Positions 22,403 through 31,647 of a DNA stretch of 64,000 bases are shown piece after piece. The stretch covers positions 1-64,000 of the forward strand of contig NZ_CP093339.1 of assembly GCF_022637395.1 (NCBI RefSeq), in the 5' to 3' direction. Within the stretch, counting starts at the first letter, position 1. Each line of letters starts with the position of its first letter. The notes beneath the pieces were generated by a model. It was given only the letters and a program-made list of their open reading frames with translations, did no database searches and was not told the DNA's origin. Origin of the DNA: Shinella sp. H4-D48 (GTDB taxonomy: Bacteria; Pseudomonadota; Alphaproteobacteria; Rhizobiales; Rhizobiaceae). Made by a program: the position numbers and the translations under genes.

Positions 22403-25400
22403 TCCGCCGCGACCGGCTTGACCCAGCCGTAGAGCTTGGCCGGGTTGCCGCGCCATATCGAGTTCGGCTCGAGAATTTCGCCCTTCATGACGAAGCAGTC
22501 GACATCCGCAATGGAGCCGTCGCCCATGGTAACGCCGTAATGCACGAAGGCGGCCGGGCTCAGCGTGCAGCCGTTGCCGATGCGGATATAGTCCGACTTG
22601 AAAGCGCCTTCCTCCAGTGAATGGGCCTGGATGACGCAGCCCTCGTTGAGCGTGACGTCGTCGCCGATCTCCACCAGCGAGCGTTCGGTGATATTGGCCC
22701 CACCGTCATAGACGCGCTTGCCGACCTTCACGCCGAGCGCCCGCAGGATCATGGGGCGGAAGGGCGTACCGGCGAAAAGGCGCACAATGGGCGAATCCGA
22801 CAGTTTCCAGTGGCGCTCGTGCCGCCAGAAGGCGACGTCGTAGATGGTCGTCACCTGCGGCTGGAGCTTGCGGAACCCGAGGCTCGCCCATTCCATGAAG
22901 ATGTAGAAGGGAATGGTGATGGCGCCCGTCAGCACGACCGCGGCGAACAATGCGACATTTGCCCATTCCGTATAGTAGTTCAGCGCGCGGTCCCAGATGG
23001 CGAGCGTCACGAACAATGTCGTCCATTGCACGGCAATGAACATCATCGCGGTCGCGAGGTTGTGGCGGTTCTTGTGCGGCAAGCGCGCACGGCGCTCGTC
23101 GTCGCTGACGCCCTGGATCAGCTCCTTGTCGCGCTTGACCATCCGCGGGATTTCGAAGGGCGGCGAGCCCAGGAGGCCGACATTCTCGCGCATCGGCCCG
23201 TCGATCGGCACCATGACCTTGGTGCCCAGAAGCACGTTGTCGCCCGTGCGCCCGTCCGGCGGATAGAAGATGTTGTTGCCGAAATAGTTGCGCTCGCCGA
23301 CCTTGGTATGCTCGAGCCGGAAGGCGGAGGCCGATTTGTGGACGTTGATCATGTAGAGACCGTCCGACACCATGGTGCCCGTGCCGATCTCGCAGAACAG
23401 CGGGTTGTCCTGCTGCTGGTTGCTGCCGAAGTTGGAGCCCGTCTGGACCACCGTGTTGAGGTTCCAGCCAAGCGCGCGGATATAGTGCACGACTGCCGAA
23501 CTGTCGCCGAAAAGCAGGTTGAGCAGCCGGGCGTTCGTGCAGACCTCCACGATGGATTGCAGCCAGAAATGGAAGCCATAAAGCCGGTAGACGCGGCCGG
23601 GCTTCAAGACGAGGCTGAACAGGCGCGGCAGCACCAGCGCCGCAAACAGCAGCGCGCCAATGAGGATGAAGAGCGTCACCGTCGTGCCGATGGCGACGAT
23701 GCCGATGGATTCCTGATAGTCGTCGCTGACATTCTGCCAGTAGCTGTGGAAGAGCAACGGGAAGGGCGTGACGACGGCAAACAGCGTGACCAGCTGCACC
23801 GCCTCGTAGAGAAAGCGCCGGGTCTTCGACAGCGTGACGACGGGAACCGCGCAATAGTCCGCCGATGTCGGAACGGCCGGCGATCCATGCCAGTGCGCGT
23901 CATCGGGAATGTGCTGGCAGCGCTGGAGCGAGGAGCCATGCCCGAGCTGCGCGCGGTCGCCGATCGAGGTGTCGATGTCGATCATACAGCCGACGCCGAC
24001 GAAGGCGTCACGTCCGATGGCGATGGGGCCGGTATGGATGTAGCCGGCCTGGGCACGGTAGCCCAAGACCATGGATTCCTTGCGCAGGATCGCATTCTCG
24101 CCGATGGAGATGAGGTCGGTGCAGACGGGCACGGCCCGGCATTCGACCGTGGTGCTGCGGCCAAGACGCGCGCCGAGCAGGCGCAGATAGAGGCTGTAGA
24201 GCGGGCTGCCGCGGAACAGCACGACGGGAGCCGTGCGGATCAGCGTCTTGACGGCCCAGAACCGATAGTAGCGCAGCCCCCATATCGGGAAGCTTTCCGC
24301 CTTCCAGCGCCCGACCAGCAGCCACTTCATGGCCACGGCGAAGCCCGACATGCCGAAGAACACGGCGGCCGACAGCACGGCGCATCGCAGGTAAAGCTGA
24401 ACCGGGTCGTCCAGCATGTCATAGACCCAGTTGAGGCCCGAATTGAGGATCCAGAAGCCGAAGTAGCTGTAAAGGCCGTAGAAAGCGAGCTGGGCTGCAC
24501 CGCAGGTCCAGTAGGCGAGGTCCGAGGCGTTGTGCGTCAGGCAAGGCTCCTCGGGAAGGGCGACGTCCTCCTGCGGGCCGTGCAGGTGGCGTGCAAGTGC
24601 CGCGACCGTCGGGTGCATGTAAATGTCGCGCATCGAGGTGCCGGCCCATTCCTTGCGCGTGCGCAGCCTGGCGCAGAAGCGGGCCATCAGCAGGGAATTG
24701 GCGCCGAGATCGTCGAAGAAATGATCCTCGACATAGATGTCGTCCATCTTCAGGACATCGCGCAGCGCCTCCGTCATGAAGCGCTCCTCGTCGGTGGAGG
24801 GCAGGATCGCCTTGCGCTCGCCGCCGAGCCGCAGGCCCGAGGGCTTGGGAAGCTTGCGCGTGTCCACCTTGTCGGACACGGTCATCGGCAGCGCCGGCAG
24901 CTCCTCCAGGAAAGCGGGAACCATATAGTCGGGAAGGCGCTGGCGCAGCGCCTTGGCCAGATCGGCGCGCAGGACTGCATCCGTGCCCGATTTCAACGCG
25001 TAATAGCCGACGAGCTCCACACGGCCGGGTTCCATTTCCCAGGTGGTGACGGCGGCCTGGGCAATACCGGGCTGGTCGAGCAGCACGGCTTCGATCTCGC
25101 CGAGCTCGATGCGGTAGCCGCGGATCTTCACCTGGGTGTCGATGCGGCCATGGTACTCGACCTCACCATCGGCATTAATGCGGCCGAGATCGCCGGTGCG
25201 GTAGATGCGCTGCGAGGGATTGTTCGGCAGGCCGAGAAAATCGGGAATGAATTTCTGCGCCGTCAGGTCTGGCCGGTTGAGGTAACCGACGGCGACGCCG
25301 ATGCCGGCAATGCCGATCTCGCCCATTTCGCCGGGTCCGGTCAGCTGCGGGGCGTCGGCATCGAGGATGACGATGGAATAGGTCGGCAGCGGCGTGCCGA

Positions 25401-26439
25401 TGGTGACGACGCGGTCGGGCGTAAGATATCCCATGGTTGCCGTGACTGTCGCCTCGGTCGGGCCATAGGTGTTGAGGATCTGGCGGCCGGGCTTCGACCA
25501 GCGCGTGACGAGATTGTGCGGGCAGGCCTCCCCGCCGACGAGGATGGCGCGCAGGCTCGGCACGTCGCTTTCGATGGAGGACAGCAGCGTCGGCGAGCAG
25601 GCCATGCAGGTGATGGCGTTGGCGCGCAGGAAGTCCGCGAGCTCCTCACCCACCAGCGTCATGCGGCCCGGTGCGGGCACGACGGTCGCACCGGCAGCGA
25701 AAGGCACCCAGATCTCCTCGGTGGAGAAATCGAAGGCGATAGTCATGCCCTGGTAGACCCGGTCGCCCGGGCGATAGCCGTAGGCATGGGCTGCCACGCG
25801 CACGAAGTTGCAGATGCTCTGGTGGCGCACCGCCACGCCCTTGGGCCGGCCCGTCGTGCCTGATGTGTAGAGGATGTAGCAGATGTCGTCGCCGGACGTA
25901 TCGACGGCCGGCGGCGTGTCGGGGAAGCGGGCGGTTTCCTCGCCACCGGCGGTGACCACGACATGCGGCACGGCAAGGCCTGCGGCGCGCGCCGCGTAGC
26001 CGGCAACGGTGACGACGAGGCGCACGCCGGCATCCTCGACGATCAGCGCCATGCGCTCGTCCGGAAAGGCCGGTGCGAGCGGTACGAAGGCCGCACCCGC
26101 CTTCATCACGGCGAGGATGGTGATGTAGGTCTCGGCGGAACGGTCGAGCAGCAGCGCGACGCGGTCGCCGGGCGCGACCCCGCGTTGGGCCAGCAAGTGC
26201 GCGAGGCGGTTCGCCTCCGCATCCATTTCCCGGTAGCTCCAGACCCGGCCGTTATCGAGCACGGCGGGCGAGGCGCCGAAGGTTGCGGCCAAACCCTCGA
26301 AGACGCCTGAAAGCCGCTCTTCCGGCTGGCCGGGATGGGAGAAATCGGGACCGCAGAGGATTTGCGGCATGAGGCCGCTCACCGTGGATTCCACAGCGCC
26401 CTGGGTGAGGCCGCGCAAAAGGGGCCCTGCATCGTTCAT
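22399..26439 (-). CDS. Pls/PosA-type peptide synthetase (A-T-membrane/beta-helix)
   Basis: A single-module synthetase of 1346 residues. The adenylation domain (~40-530) has YTSGTTGRPKG, NTYGPTEATV, YRTGDLGR and Lys524 in SDKVDTRKLP. The carrier domain (~550-625) has DDLGANSLLMARF with Ser582 as the phosphopantetheine site. The C-terminal ~700 residues alternate membrane helices with hexapeptide-repeat segments, such as IGRDAFVGVGCMIDIDTSIG and IGNGCTLSPAAFVHYGVTMG. This is the architecture of Pls (epsilon-poly-lysine synthetase) and PosA relatives, with no condensation or thioesterase domain. Pocket residues Asp237, Phe238 and Glu241 (GrsA 235, 236, 239) suggest a basic amino acid. Its own transferase gene follows. 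The product is unknown. Confidence 0.85.
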   Translation of the reverse strand: MNDAGPLLRGLTQGAVESTVSGLMPQILCGPDFSHPGQPEERLSGVFEGLAATFGASPAVLDNGRVWSYREMDAEANRLAHLLAQRGVAPGDRVALLLDRSAETYITILAVMKAGAAFVPLAPAFPDERMALIVEDAGVRLVVTVAGYAARAAGLAVPHVVVTAGGEETARFPDTPPAVDTSGDDICYILYTSGTTGRPKGVAVRHQSICNFVRVAAHAYGYRPGDRVYQGMTIAFDFSTEEIWVPFAAGATVVPAPGRMTLVGEELADFLRANAITCMACSPTLLSSIESDVPSLRAILVGGEACPHNLVTRWSKPGRQILNTYGPTEATVTATMGYLTPDRVVTIGTPLPTYSIVILDADAPQLTGPGEMGEIGIAGIGVAVGYLNRPDLTAQKFIPDFLGLPNNPSQRIYRTGDLGRINADGEVEYHGRIDTQVKIRGYRIELGEIEAVLLDQPGIAQAAVTTWEMEPGRVELVGYYALKSGTDAVLRADLAKALRQRLPDYMVPAFLEELPALPMTVSDKVDTRKLPKPSGLRLGGERKAILPSTDEERFMTEALRDVLKMDDIYVEDHFFDDLGANSLLMARFCARLRTRKEWAGTSMRDIYMHPTVAALARHLHGPQEDVALPEEPCLTHNASDLAYWTCGAAQLAFYGLYSYFGFWILNSGLNWVYDMLDDPVQLYLRCAVLSAAVFFGMSGFAVAMKWLLVGRWKAESFPIWGLRYYRFWAVKTLIRTAPVVLFRGSPLYSLYLRLLGARLGRSTTVECRAVPVCTDLISIGENAILRKESMVLGYRAQAGYIHTGPIAIGRDAFVGVGCMIDIDTSIGDRAQLGHGSSLQRCQHIPDDAHWHGSPAVPTSADYCAVPVVTLSKTRRFLYEAVQLVTLFAVVTPFPLLFHSYWQNVSDDYQESIGIVAIGTTVTLFILIGALLFAALVLPRLFSLVLKPGRVYRLYGFHFWLQSIVEVCTNARLLNLLFGDSSAVVHYIRALGWNLNTVVQTGSNFGSNQQQDNPLFCEIGTGTMVSDGLYMINVHKSASAFRLEHTKVGERNYFGNNIFYPPDGRTGDNVLLGTKVMVPIDGPMRENVGLLGSPPFEIPRMVKRDKELIQGVSDDERRARLPHKNRHNLATAMMFIAVQWTTLFVTLAIWDRALNYYTEWANVALFAAVVLTGAITIPFYIFMEWASLGFRKLQPQVTTIYDVAFWRHERHWKLSDSPIVRLFAGTPFRPMILRALGVKVGKRVYDGGANITERSLVEIGDDVTLNEGCVIQAHSLEEGAFKSDYIRIGNGCTLSPAAFVHYGVTMGDGSIADVDCFVMKGEILEPNSIWRGNPAKLYGWVKPVAAE

Positions 26440-26670
26440 GTTCTAAAATCCTGCTTGTGCCTTGTCCGGCGAACTGGCGTTCGGGCAGTGGCGCGCCTGG
26501 GGCGCGGGACCGTTCGAATCGCCCGGCGGGGGCCGTTGCGACTGCCGCCATCGTCGAGGTGGCGCCATACGCCCGGCTCTAGAAAAAGAAAAGTGGCTTT
26601 TTGAGGCGGAAAACGTGCGGCCGATAAATTCTGTTTGCTGTTGTGCCGCCGCACCATGGCGCACCGGCTG

Positions 26671-27573
26671 TCACGGCAGGAGGTGCCGTTTCAGCAGGGC
26701 CTCGAGCCATTCTATAAAGACCTGGAGGCGCTGCGACAGGAACTGGCGGTGAGGGTAGAGCAGCGTCATCGGCATGGGCTCCGGGCGCTGTTCCGGCATG
26801 ACCTCCACAAGCTCGCCCGCCTCCAGATGGCGGCGCACGTCATAGGCGGGAATCTGGATGAGGCCGAGCCCCGCGAGACAGCAGGCGATATAGGCTTCCG
26901 CGCTGTTGACCGTGACGCGGCTCTTGACGGACAGGGTTCGCAACGCGCCATCCTCCTGCCATTCCCAGTCCTCGACGCGGCCGGATGACGGGGAGGCGTA
27001 ATTGACGGCCCAATGCGCCGCGAGGTCGGCCGGCGATGCGGGCGTGCCGTGGCGCGCCAGATAGGCGGGGCTCGCAACGTTGATCAGCGCCAGCTTGCCG
27101 ATGGGCCGTGCAATCAGGCCGGAATCGCTGAGCGGTCCGACGCGCAGCACGCAGTCCAGGCTATCTTCGAAAAGATTGACCGCGCGGTCTGTGACACCGA
27201 GGCTGATGTCGATTTTCGGATAGCGCTCCAGGAATCCCGGCAGCGCGGGCGCGATAATCAGCCGACCGATCCGACCGGGAACGTCGATGCGCAGCATGCC
27301 GGAGGGCTGGGCGGCGTTGTGGCGGAAAAGGTTTTCGGCCTCCTCGACATCGAAGATCAGCCGCTGGCAACGCTCGTAGAGGGCAAGGCCCTCCTGTGTC
27401 GGCGAGACTCGGCGGGTGGTGCGTTGCAGGAGCCGTGCCGAAACGCGGGTTTCAAGCTCCTGAACCGCCGCCGAAACCGATGATCGTGGCATGCCCAGTG
27501 TATCGGCGGCCTTGGTGAAGCTGGAGCATTCGACCACCCGGCAGAAAATGCGAAACAGGTCGATTCGGTCCAT
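26671..27573 (-). CDS. LysR-family transcriptional regulator
   Basis: A protein of 300 residues from the ATG at 27573; a GTG one codon earlier is possible. The helix-turn-helix reads FCRVVECSSFTKAADTLGMP and RSSVSAAVQELETRVSARLL. The effector domain contains LRIDVPGRIGRLIIAPALPG and DCVLRVGPLSDSGLIARPIG, as in the CrgA-like LysR branch. It is divergent from the SDR gene (129 bp between starts), the classical LysR layout, so the SDR is its likeliest target. It also lies upstream of the synthetase gene on the same strand, separated by 231 bp. Confidence 0.86.
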   Translation of the reverse strand: MDRIDLFRIFCRVVECSSFTKAADTLGMPRSSVSAAVQELETRVSARLLQRTTRRVSPTQEGLALYERCQRLIFDVEEAENLFRHNAAQPSGMLRIDVPGRIGRLIIAPALPGFLERYPKIDISLGVTDRAVNLFEDSLDCVLRVGPLSDSGLIARPIGKLALINVASPAYLARHGTPASPADLAAHWAVNYASPSSGRVEDWEWQEDGALRTLSVKSRVTVNSAEAYIACCLAGLGLIQIPAYDVRRHLEAGELVEVMPEQRPEPMPMTLLYPHRQFLSQRLQVFIEWLEALLKRHLLP

Positions 27574-27705
27574 CACGCCCCATCATTGTTCTTGATTTCT
27601 GACAAGTGATGTCACGATAGGCGGCTTTATCCCGAAATCCTAGACCGTACATTTGCTAATGTAAGCGCGGCATGAGGCCGTGCCAACGAAGGAGATCATA
27701 CTCCC

Positions 27706-28479
27706 ATGACCGATCACAGCATCAAGGGCAAAACCGTCATCATCGCCGGCGGCGCGAAGAATCTCGGCGGCCTGATTGCCCGCGACCTCGCCGAGCACGG
27801 CGCCAAGGCCGTCGCCATCCATTACAACAGCGCAGCCAGCAAGGCCGATGCGGACGCCACTGTCGCCGCCATCAAAGCCGCCGGCGCCGAAGCGGTCGCC
27901 TTCCAGGCCGACCTCACCTCGGCCGGCGCCATGGAAAAGCTCTTCGCCGATGTCACCGCCGCCGTCGGCCGGCCGGACATCGCGATCAACACTGTCGGCA
28001 AGGTGCTGAAGAAGCCGATCGTCGAGATTTCCGAAGCCGAATATGACGCCATGAGCGCGGTCAATGCCAAGTCTGCCTTCTTCTTCATCAAGGAAGCCGG
28101 CAAGCACCTGAACGACAACGGCAAGATCTGCACGCTCGTCACCTCGCTTCTCGGCGCCTTCACGCCGTTCTACGCGAGCTACGCCGGCACGAAGGCGCCG
28201 GTCGAGCATTTCACGCGGGCCGCCTCGAAGGAGTTCGGCGAGCGCGGCATTTCGGTCACTGCCATCGGCCCGGGCCCGATGGACACGCCCTTCTTCTATC
28301 CGGCCGAGGGCGCCGACGCGGTCGCCTACCACAAGACGGCGGCGGCCCTGTCGAAGTTTACGCCCACGGGTCTGACCCATATCGAGGATATCGTGCCCTA
28401 CATCCGTTTCATGGTATCCGAGGGATGGTGGATGACCGGCCAGACCATCCTCGTCAATGGTGGCTACACCACCAAGTGA
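27706..28479 (+). CDS. Short-chain dehydrogenase/reductase
   Basis: A protein of 257 residues with AAGGAG before the ATG at 27706. The cofactor motif is VIIAGGAKNLGGLIARDLAE, somewhat different from the usual TGxxxGIG. The active site region is LVTSLLGAFTPFYASYAGTK with the Tyr/Lys pair, and the C-terminus is GQTILVNGGYTTK. It has two acidic residues in place of a dinucleotide phosphate pocket only ambiguously, so NAD versus NADP cannot be judged. Divergent LysR control is likely. Two small genes (membrane and NTF2-like) follow on the same strand. The substrate is unknown. Confidence 0.83.
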   Translation: MTDHSIKGKTVIIAGGAKNLGGLIARDLAEHGAKAVAIHYNSAASKADADATVAAIKAAGAEAVAFQADLTSAGAMEKLFADVTAAVGRPDIAINTVGKVLKKPIVEISEAEYDAMSAVNAKSAFFFIKEAGKHLNDNGKICTLVTSLLGAFTPFYASYAGTKAPVEHFTRAASKEFGERGISVTAIGPGPMDTPFFYPAEGADAVAYHKTAAALSKFTPTGLTHIEDIVPYIRFMVSEGWWMTGQTILVNGGYTTK

Positions 28480-28552
28480 CGGGGTGGCCACCGGCGGTCC
28501 GTCCCGCCGGTGGTCTTTCATTCCTTTCACAAACCTCAACGGGAGACGTCCC

Positions 28553-28819
28553 ATGCACATGCTTCTTGTCATCGCCGGAGGAGTGATCCTTCTCGGCGTT
28601 TTTGCCCTTTTCGGAAAGCTGTGGGGCGCGGATGTCGCCGGCATTGCGGCGGGCGCACGCCTGTTCATCCCGGTCTGGCTGGTCGTCGCAATCACGAACA
28701 TGTGGGTGGGCGTCACCAAGGCCGGCTACACCGTGACGCAGGAATTGCCGATCCTTGCGGTGGTGTTCATCGTTCCGGCGGTCCTGGCTGGCGGGCTCGC
28801 ATGGCAGCTTGCGAAATGA
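28553..28819 (+). CDS. Small three-helix membrane protein
   Basis: An 88-residue, strongly hydrophobic protein from the ATG at 28553 with GGGAG upstream. Three membrane segments are visible: residues ~3-20 (LLVIAGGVILLGVFALFG), ~33-52 (LFIPVWLVVAITNMWVGV) and ~65-85. A longer in-frame start upstream adds a proline- and arginine-rich stretch typical of non-coding frame and was rejected. No family was recognised. It is 73 bp after the SDR gene and 48 bp before an NTF2-like gene, so the three may be co-transcribed. Confidence 0.6.
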   Translation: MHMLLVIAGGVILLGVFALFGKLWGADVAGIAAGARLFIPVWLVVAITNMWVGVTKAGYTVTQELPILAVVFIVPAVLAGGLAWQLAK

Positions 28820-28867
28820 TTGCCGTCCCGGCACTATCGCTCCATTAGGAATCAGGAAAATACCTAT

Positions 28868-29194
28868 ATGCCGGTTTCCCTTCCGCCTGCGCTCCAGGCC
28901 GCCGTCGACGCCATCAATGCAGGCGATGAAGCCGCATTCGTTTCCGCCTTCTCCCCCTCAGGCAGCATCAACGACTGGGGCCGCATCCTGAAAGGTCCCG
29001 CAGGCGTTCTCTCATGGGCCCGCTCCGATGCGATTGGCGCCAAGGCGCACATGACAGTGATCGAAGCCGCGACCGAGGGCCCGACCACGCATATCGTCTT
29101 CGACTGGAAAAGCCGTGTCTTCAACGGGCGCAGCGAGGCCTATGTCACGCTGGCCGATGGGCTGATCACCGAATTCCGCATTCCCGCACAATAA
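28868..29194 (+). CDS. NTF2-like / SnoaL-type small protein
   Basis: A 108-residue protein from the ATG at 28868, with AGGAA upstream. The cone-fold pattern is visible: an N-terminal helix pair (LQAAVDAINAGDEAAFVSAF), then FSPSGSINDWGRILKGPAGV, IVFDWKSRVFNGRSEAYVTL and a closing strand LITEFRIPAQ. Such proteins bind or isomerise small hydrophobic molecules, or serve as accessory subunits. Nothing in the sequence fixes a substrate. It sits between the small membrane protein and a Kef-type antiporter gene, 12 bp before the latter. Confidence 0.7.
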   Translation: MPVSLPPALQAAVDAINAGDEAAFVSAFSPSGSINDWGRILKGPAGVLSWARSDAIGAKAHMTVIEAATEGPTTHIVFDWKSRVFNGRSEAYVTLADGLITEFRIPAQ

Positions 29195-29206
29195 GAGGGT
29201 ACGTGC

Positions 29207-30991
29207 ATGGCAGCAGAAGCAGTCTCGCATGCCGCCGAGGCGGCGCAGCATGGTGGTGTCGAACTGACGGGGGTCGTGGTTCTGCTCACGGCCGCCGTCA
29301 TCGCCGTTCCCCTGTTCCGGCGCGCCGGGCTGGGTTCTGTGCTCGGTTATCTCGCGGCGGGACTGGCCATCGGCCCGTTCGGGCTCGGCTTCTTCCATGA
29401 CGCCCAGTCGATCCTCCATATCGCCGAACTTGGCGTCGTGCTCTTTCTTTTCATCATCGGCCTTGAAATGCAGCCCTCGCGGCTATGGAGCATGCGCGGC
29501 GAAATCTTTGGGCTCGGCCTTGTCCAGGTGTGCCTCGCCATCGCGACGCTGGTCTGGGTCGGTATCCTTCTCGGCTATCCCACGGAGGCGAGCTTCGTTG
29601 CCGGTACCGGCTTCGTGCTGACCTCCACGGCGATCGTCATGCAGATGCTGGAAGAGCGCGGCGAGATGAACCTGCCGCGCGGGCGGCGCATCATCGCGAT
29701 CCTCCTTCTGGAAGACCTCGCCATTGTGCCGCTTCTGGCGCTCGTCGCCTTCCTGGCGCCCGGCGGCGCGGAGGCGACGATGGCGGACCGCCTCCAGGGT
29801 GTGGCCATCGGCCTTGCGGCCATCGCCGCCCTCGTGCTTGCCGGCCGCTACCTGCTCGATCCGATGTTCCGCCTTCTCGCCCGCTTCGGCGCGCGCGAAG
29901 TCATGACGGCCGCCGCGCTCCTGGTGGTTCTGGGCGCGGCCGTCCTGATGCAGGCAGGCGGGCTTTCCATGGCGATGGGCGCGTTCCTCGCGGGTGTCCT
30001 GCTGTCGGAATCCTCCTTCCGCCACCAGCTGGAAGCCGATGTGGAGCCCTTCCGCGGCCTGCTGCTCGGCCTGTTCTTCCTCGGCGTGGGCATGGCACTC
30101 GATCTCAACATCATCGCCGCCAATTGGGTGGTCATCGCCATTTCCGTTCCCGCTTTCATGATCCTGAAGATGGTGGTCATCTATGCGGTTGCCCGCTTCA
30201 TGAAGGCCGGCCGTGCCGAAGCGCTGGAGCGTACGGTCCTGATGGCGCAGGGCGGCGAGTTCGCCTTCGTCCTCTACGCAACGGCAACCCAGTTCGGCAT
30301 CCTCACACCCGAATGGAACGCCAACATGACAGCCATCATCATCATCTCCATGGTGCTGACGCCGATCATGATCATCCTGCACGACCGGCTGGTGCCCAAG
30401 GCGTCCCCGTCGATGGACGGGGTGGAGGCGGCCGAGGGCCTTTCCGGCCGGGTGCTGCTCATCGGCTTCGGGCGCTTTGGGCAGATCATCAGCCAACCGC
30501 TTCTGGCGCGCGGCCACAGCTTGTCGATCATCGAATCCGATCCCGATGCCATCCGCGATGCCAAGGATTTCGGCTTCAAGGTCTGGTATGGCGACGGCGC
30601 ACGGCTGGATATCCTCCATGCGGCGGGTGCGGCCGATGCAAGCCTGATCATCGCGGCGGCGGGGGATGCCGAGGCCACGACCCGCATTGCAGAACTGGCG
30701 AGGCACGAATTCCCGACGGTGCCGGTGCTGGCCCGCGCCTTTGACCGCGAACACGCGCTCAAGCTCGTCGAGGCCGGCGTGGATTTCCAGATCCGCGAGA
30801 CCTTTGAGAGCGCCTTGCTGGTCGGCCGGGAAGCCCTCATGCGGCTGGGTGATACGCCGGAAGAGGCCGCCGAGCTGATCGGCGACATCCGTCAGCAGGA
30901 TGCGGAGCGCTTTGCTCTGGAAACGGCAGGCGGAATCTATGCGGGTCGTTCGATGATCCATGGCAATGTCGCGCAGGAGCAGCAGCATTGA
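29207..30991 (+). CDS. kefB: Kef/CPA2-type monovalent cation:proton antiporter
   Basis: A protein of 594 residues. Twelve or so membrane segments (~20-390) contain LGSVLGYLAAGLAIGPFGLG, FLFIIGLEMQPSRLW and ILLLEDLAIVPLLALVAFL, typical of CPA2 exchangers. A cytoplasmic RCK_N/TrkA-N domain follows (~415-535) with the nucleotide motif LLIGFGRFGQIISQPLLARG and acidic IIESDPDA. The domain set is that of KefB/KefC potassium efflux systems. No KefF/KefG-type ancillary subunit gene is adjacent. Its stop shares bases with the start of the DUF924 gene, indicating coupling. Confidence 0.87.
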   Translation: MAAEAVSHAAEAAQHGGVELTGVVVLLTAAVIAVPLFRRAGLGSVLGYLAAGLAIGPFGLGFFHDAQSILHIAELGVVLFLFIIGLEMQPSRLWSMRGEIFGLGLVQVCLAIATLVWVGILLGYPTEASFVAGTGFVLTSTAIVMQMLEERGEMNLPRGRRIIAILLLEDLAIVPLLALVAFLAPGGAEATMADRLQGVAIGLAAIAALVLAGRYLLDPMFRLLARFGAREVMTAAALLVVLGAAVLMQAGGLSMAMGAFLAGVLLSESSFRHQLEADVEPFRGLLLGLFFLGVGMALDLNIIAANWVVIAISVPAFMILKMVVIYAVARFMKAGRAEALERTVLMAQGGEFAFVLYATATQFGILTPEWNANMTAIIIISMVLTPIMIILHDRLVPKASPSMDGVEAAEGLSGRVLLIGFGRFGQIISQPLLARGHSLSIIESDPDAIRDAKDFGFKVWYGDGARLDILHAAGAADASLIIAAAGDAEATTRIAELARHEFPTVPVLARAFDREHALKLVEAGVDFQIRETFESALLVGREALMRLGDTPEEAAELIGDIRQQDAERFALETAGGIYAGRSMIHGNVAQEQQH

Positions 30992-31539
30992 AACGACCCC
31001 TGGCCGAGGCGCACGCGGTCGTTGCCTTCTGGCAGGACGCTGGGGAGAAGGGGGCGTGGTTCGCCAAGGACCCGGCCTTCGACACGGCGTTTCGCGAGCG
31101 CTTCCTCGATCTTCACGTCGCCGCCGCGCGCCGCGAATGTGATGGCTGGGGCGGGACGCCGGAGGGCGCGCTCGCCCTGATGGTCCTGCTCGACCAGTAC
31201 CCGCGCAATGCCTTCCGCGGCACGGCGCATATGTATGCGACCGATCCGCTGGCCCGGCTCCATGCGCGCCATGCGCAGGAAAACGATCACATGGCGCGCT
31301 TCGAAGGCGATATCCGGCTGTTCTTCTGCCTGCCCTTCGCCCATTCCGAATCGCTTGCCGATCAGGATGTGTCCGTTGCGCTCAATGCGGTTCTTGGAGA
31401 ACCATGGCTTTCGCATGCAGAAGGACACCGCGATATCATCAGGCGGTTCGGCCGCTTTCCGCATCGCAATGACCTGCTCGCCCGCGATACCACGCCGGAA
31501 GAAGCAGCCTTCCTGCTGGAGGGCGGCTTTGCGGGTTAG
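30988..31539 (+). CDS. DUF924 family protein
   Basis: A protein of 183 residues. The start is taken as TTG at 30988, overlapping the antiporter stop by four bases (TTGA); no better start is visible before the conserved region. FWQDAGEKGAWFAKDPAFDT, then LALMVLLDQYPRNAFRGTAH, and FEGDIRLFFCLPFAHSESL followed by RRFGRFPHRNDLLAR are the family hallmarks. It is an all-helical TPR-like domain. The biochemical role of DUF924 is not known. Coupling to a Kef antiporter hints at membrane or ion stress, but this is weak. Confidence 0.82.
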   Translation: MKRPLAEAHAVVAFWQDAGEKGAWFAKDPAFDTAFRERFLDLHVAAARRECDGWGGTPEGALALMVLLDQYPRNAFRGTAHMYATDPLARLHARHAQENDHMARFEGDIRLFFCLPFAHSESLADQDVSVALNAVLGEPWLSHAEGHRDIIRRFGRFPHRNDLLARDTTPEEAAFLLEGGFAG

Positions 31540-31647
31540 GGCACATCGAACGCGATCTGCCTTACCCTGAGCCGCACCGCCTTGTGCTTGCGGCCACGGC
31601 TTCTTATGGTGGCCGCCTGATGCGAATGACCGCCGGGAGGAAACCAG

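Noticed and set aside
22621-25863. A 1080-codon open frame on the plus strand opposite the peptide synthetase gene
   Set aside because: Its translation is rich in Arg, His, Asp and Ala without domains, and the minus strand has clear adenylation and carrier motifs across the same bases. High GC keeps the opposite frame open.
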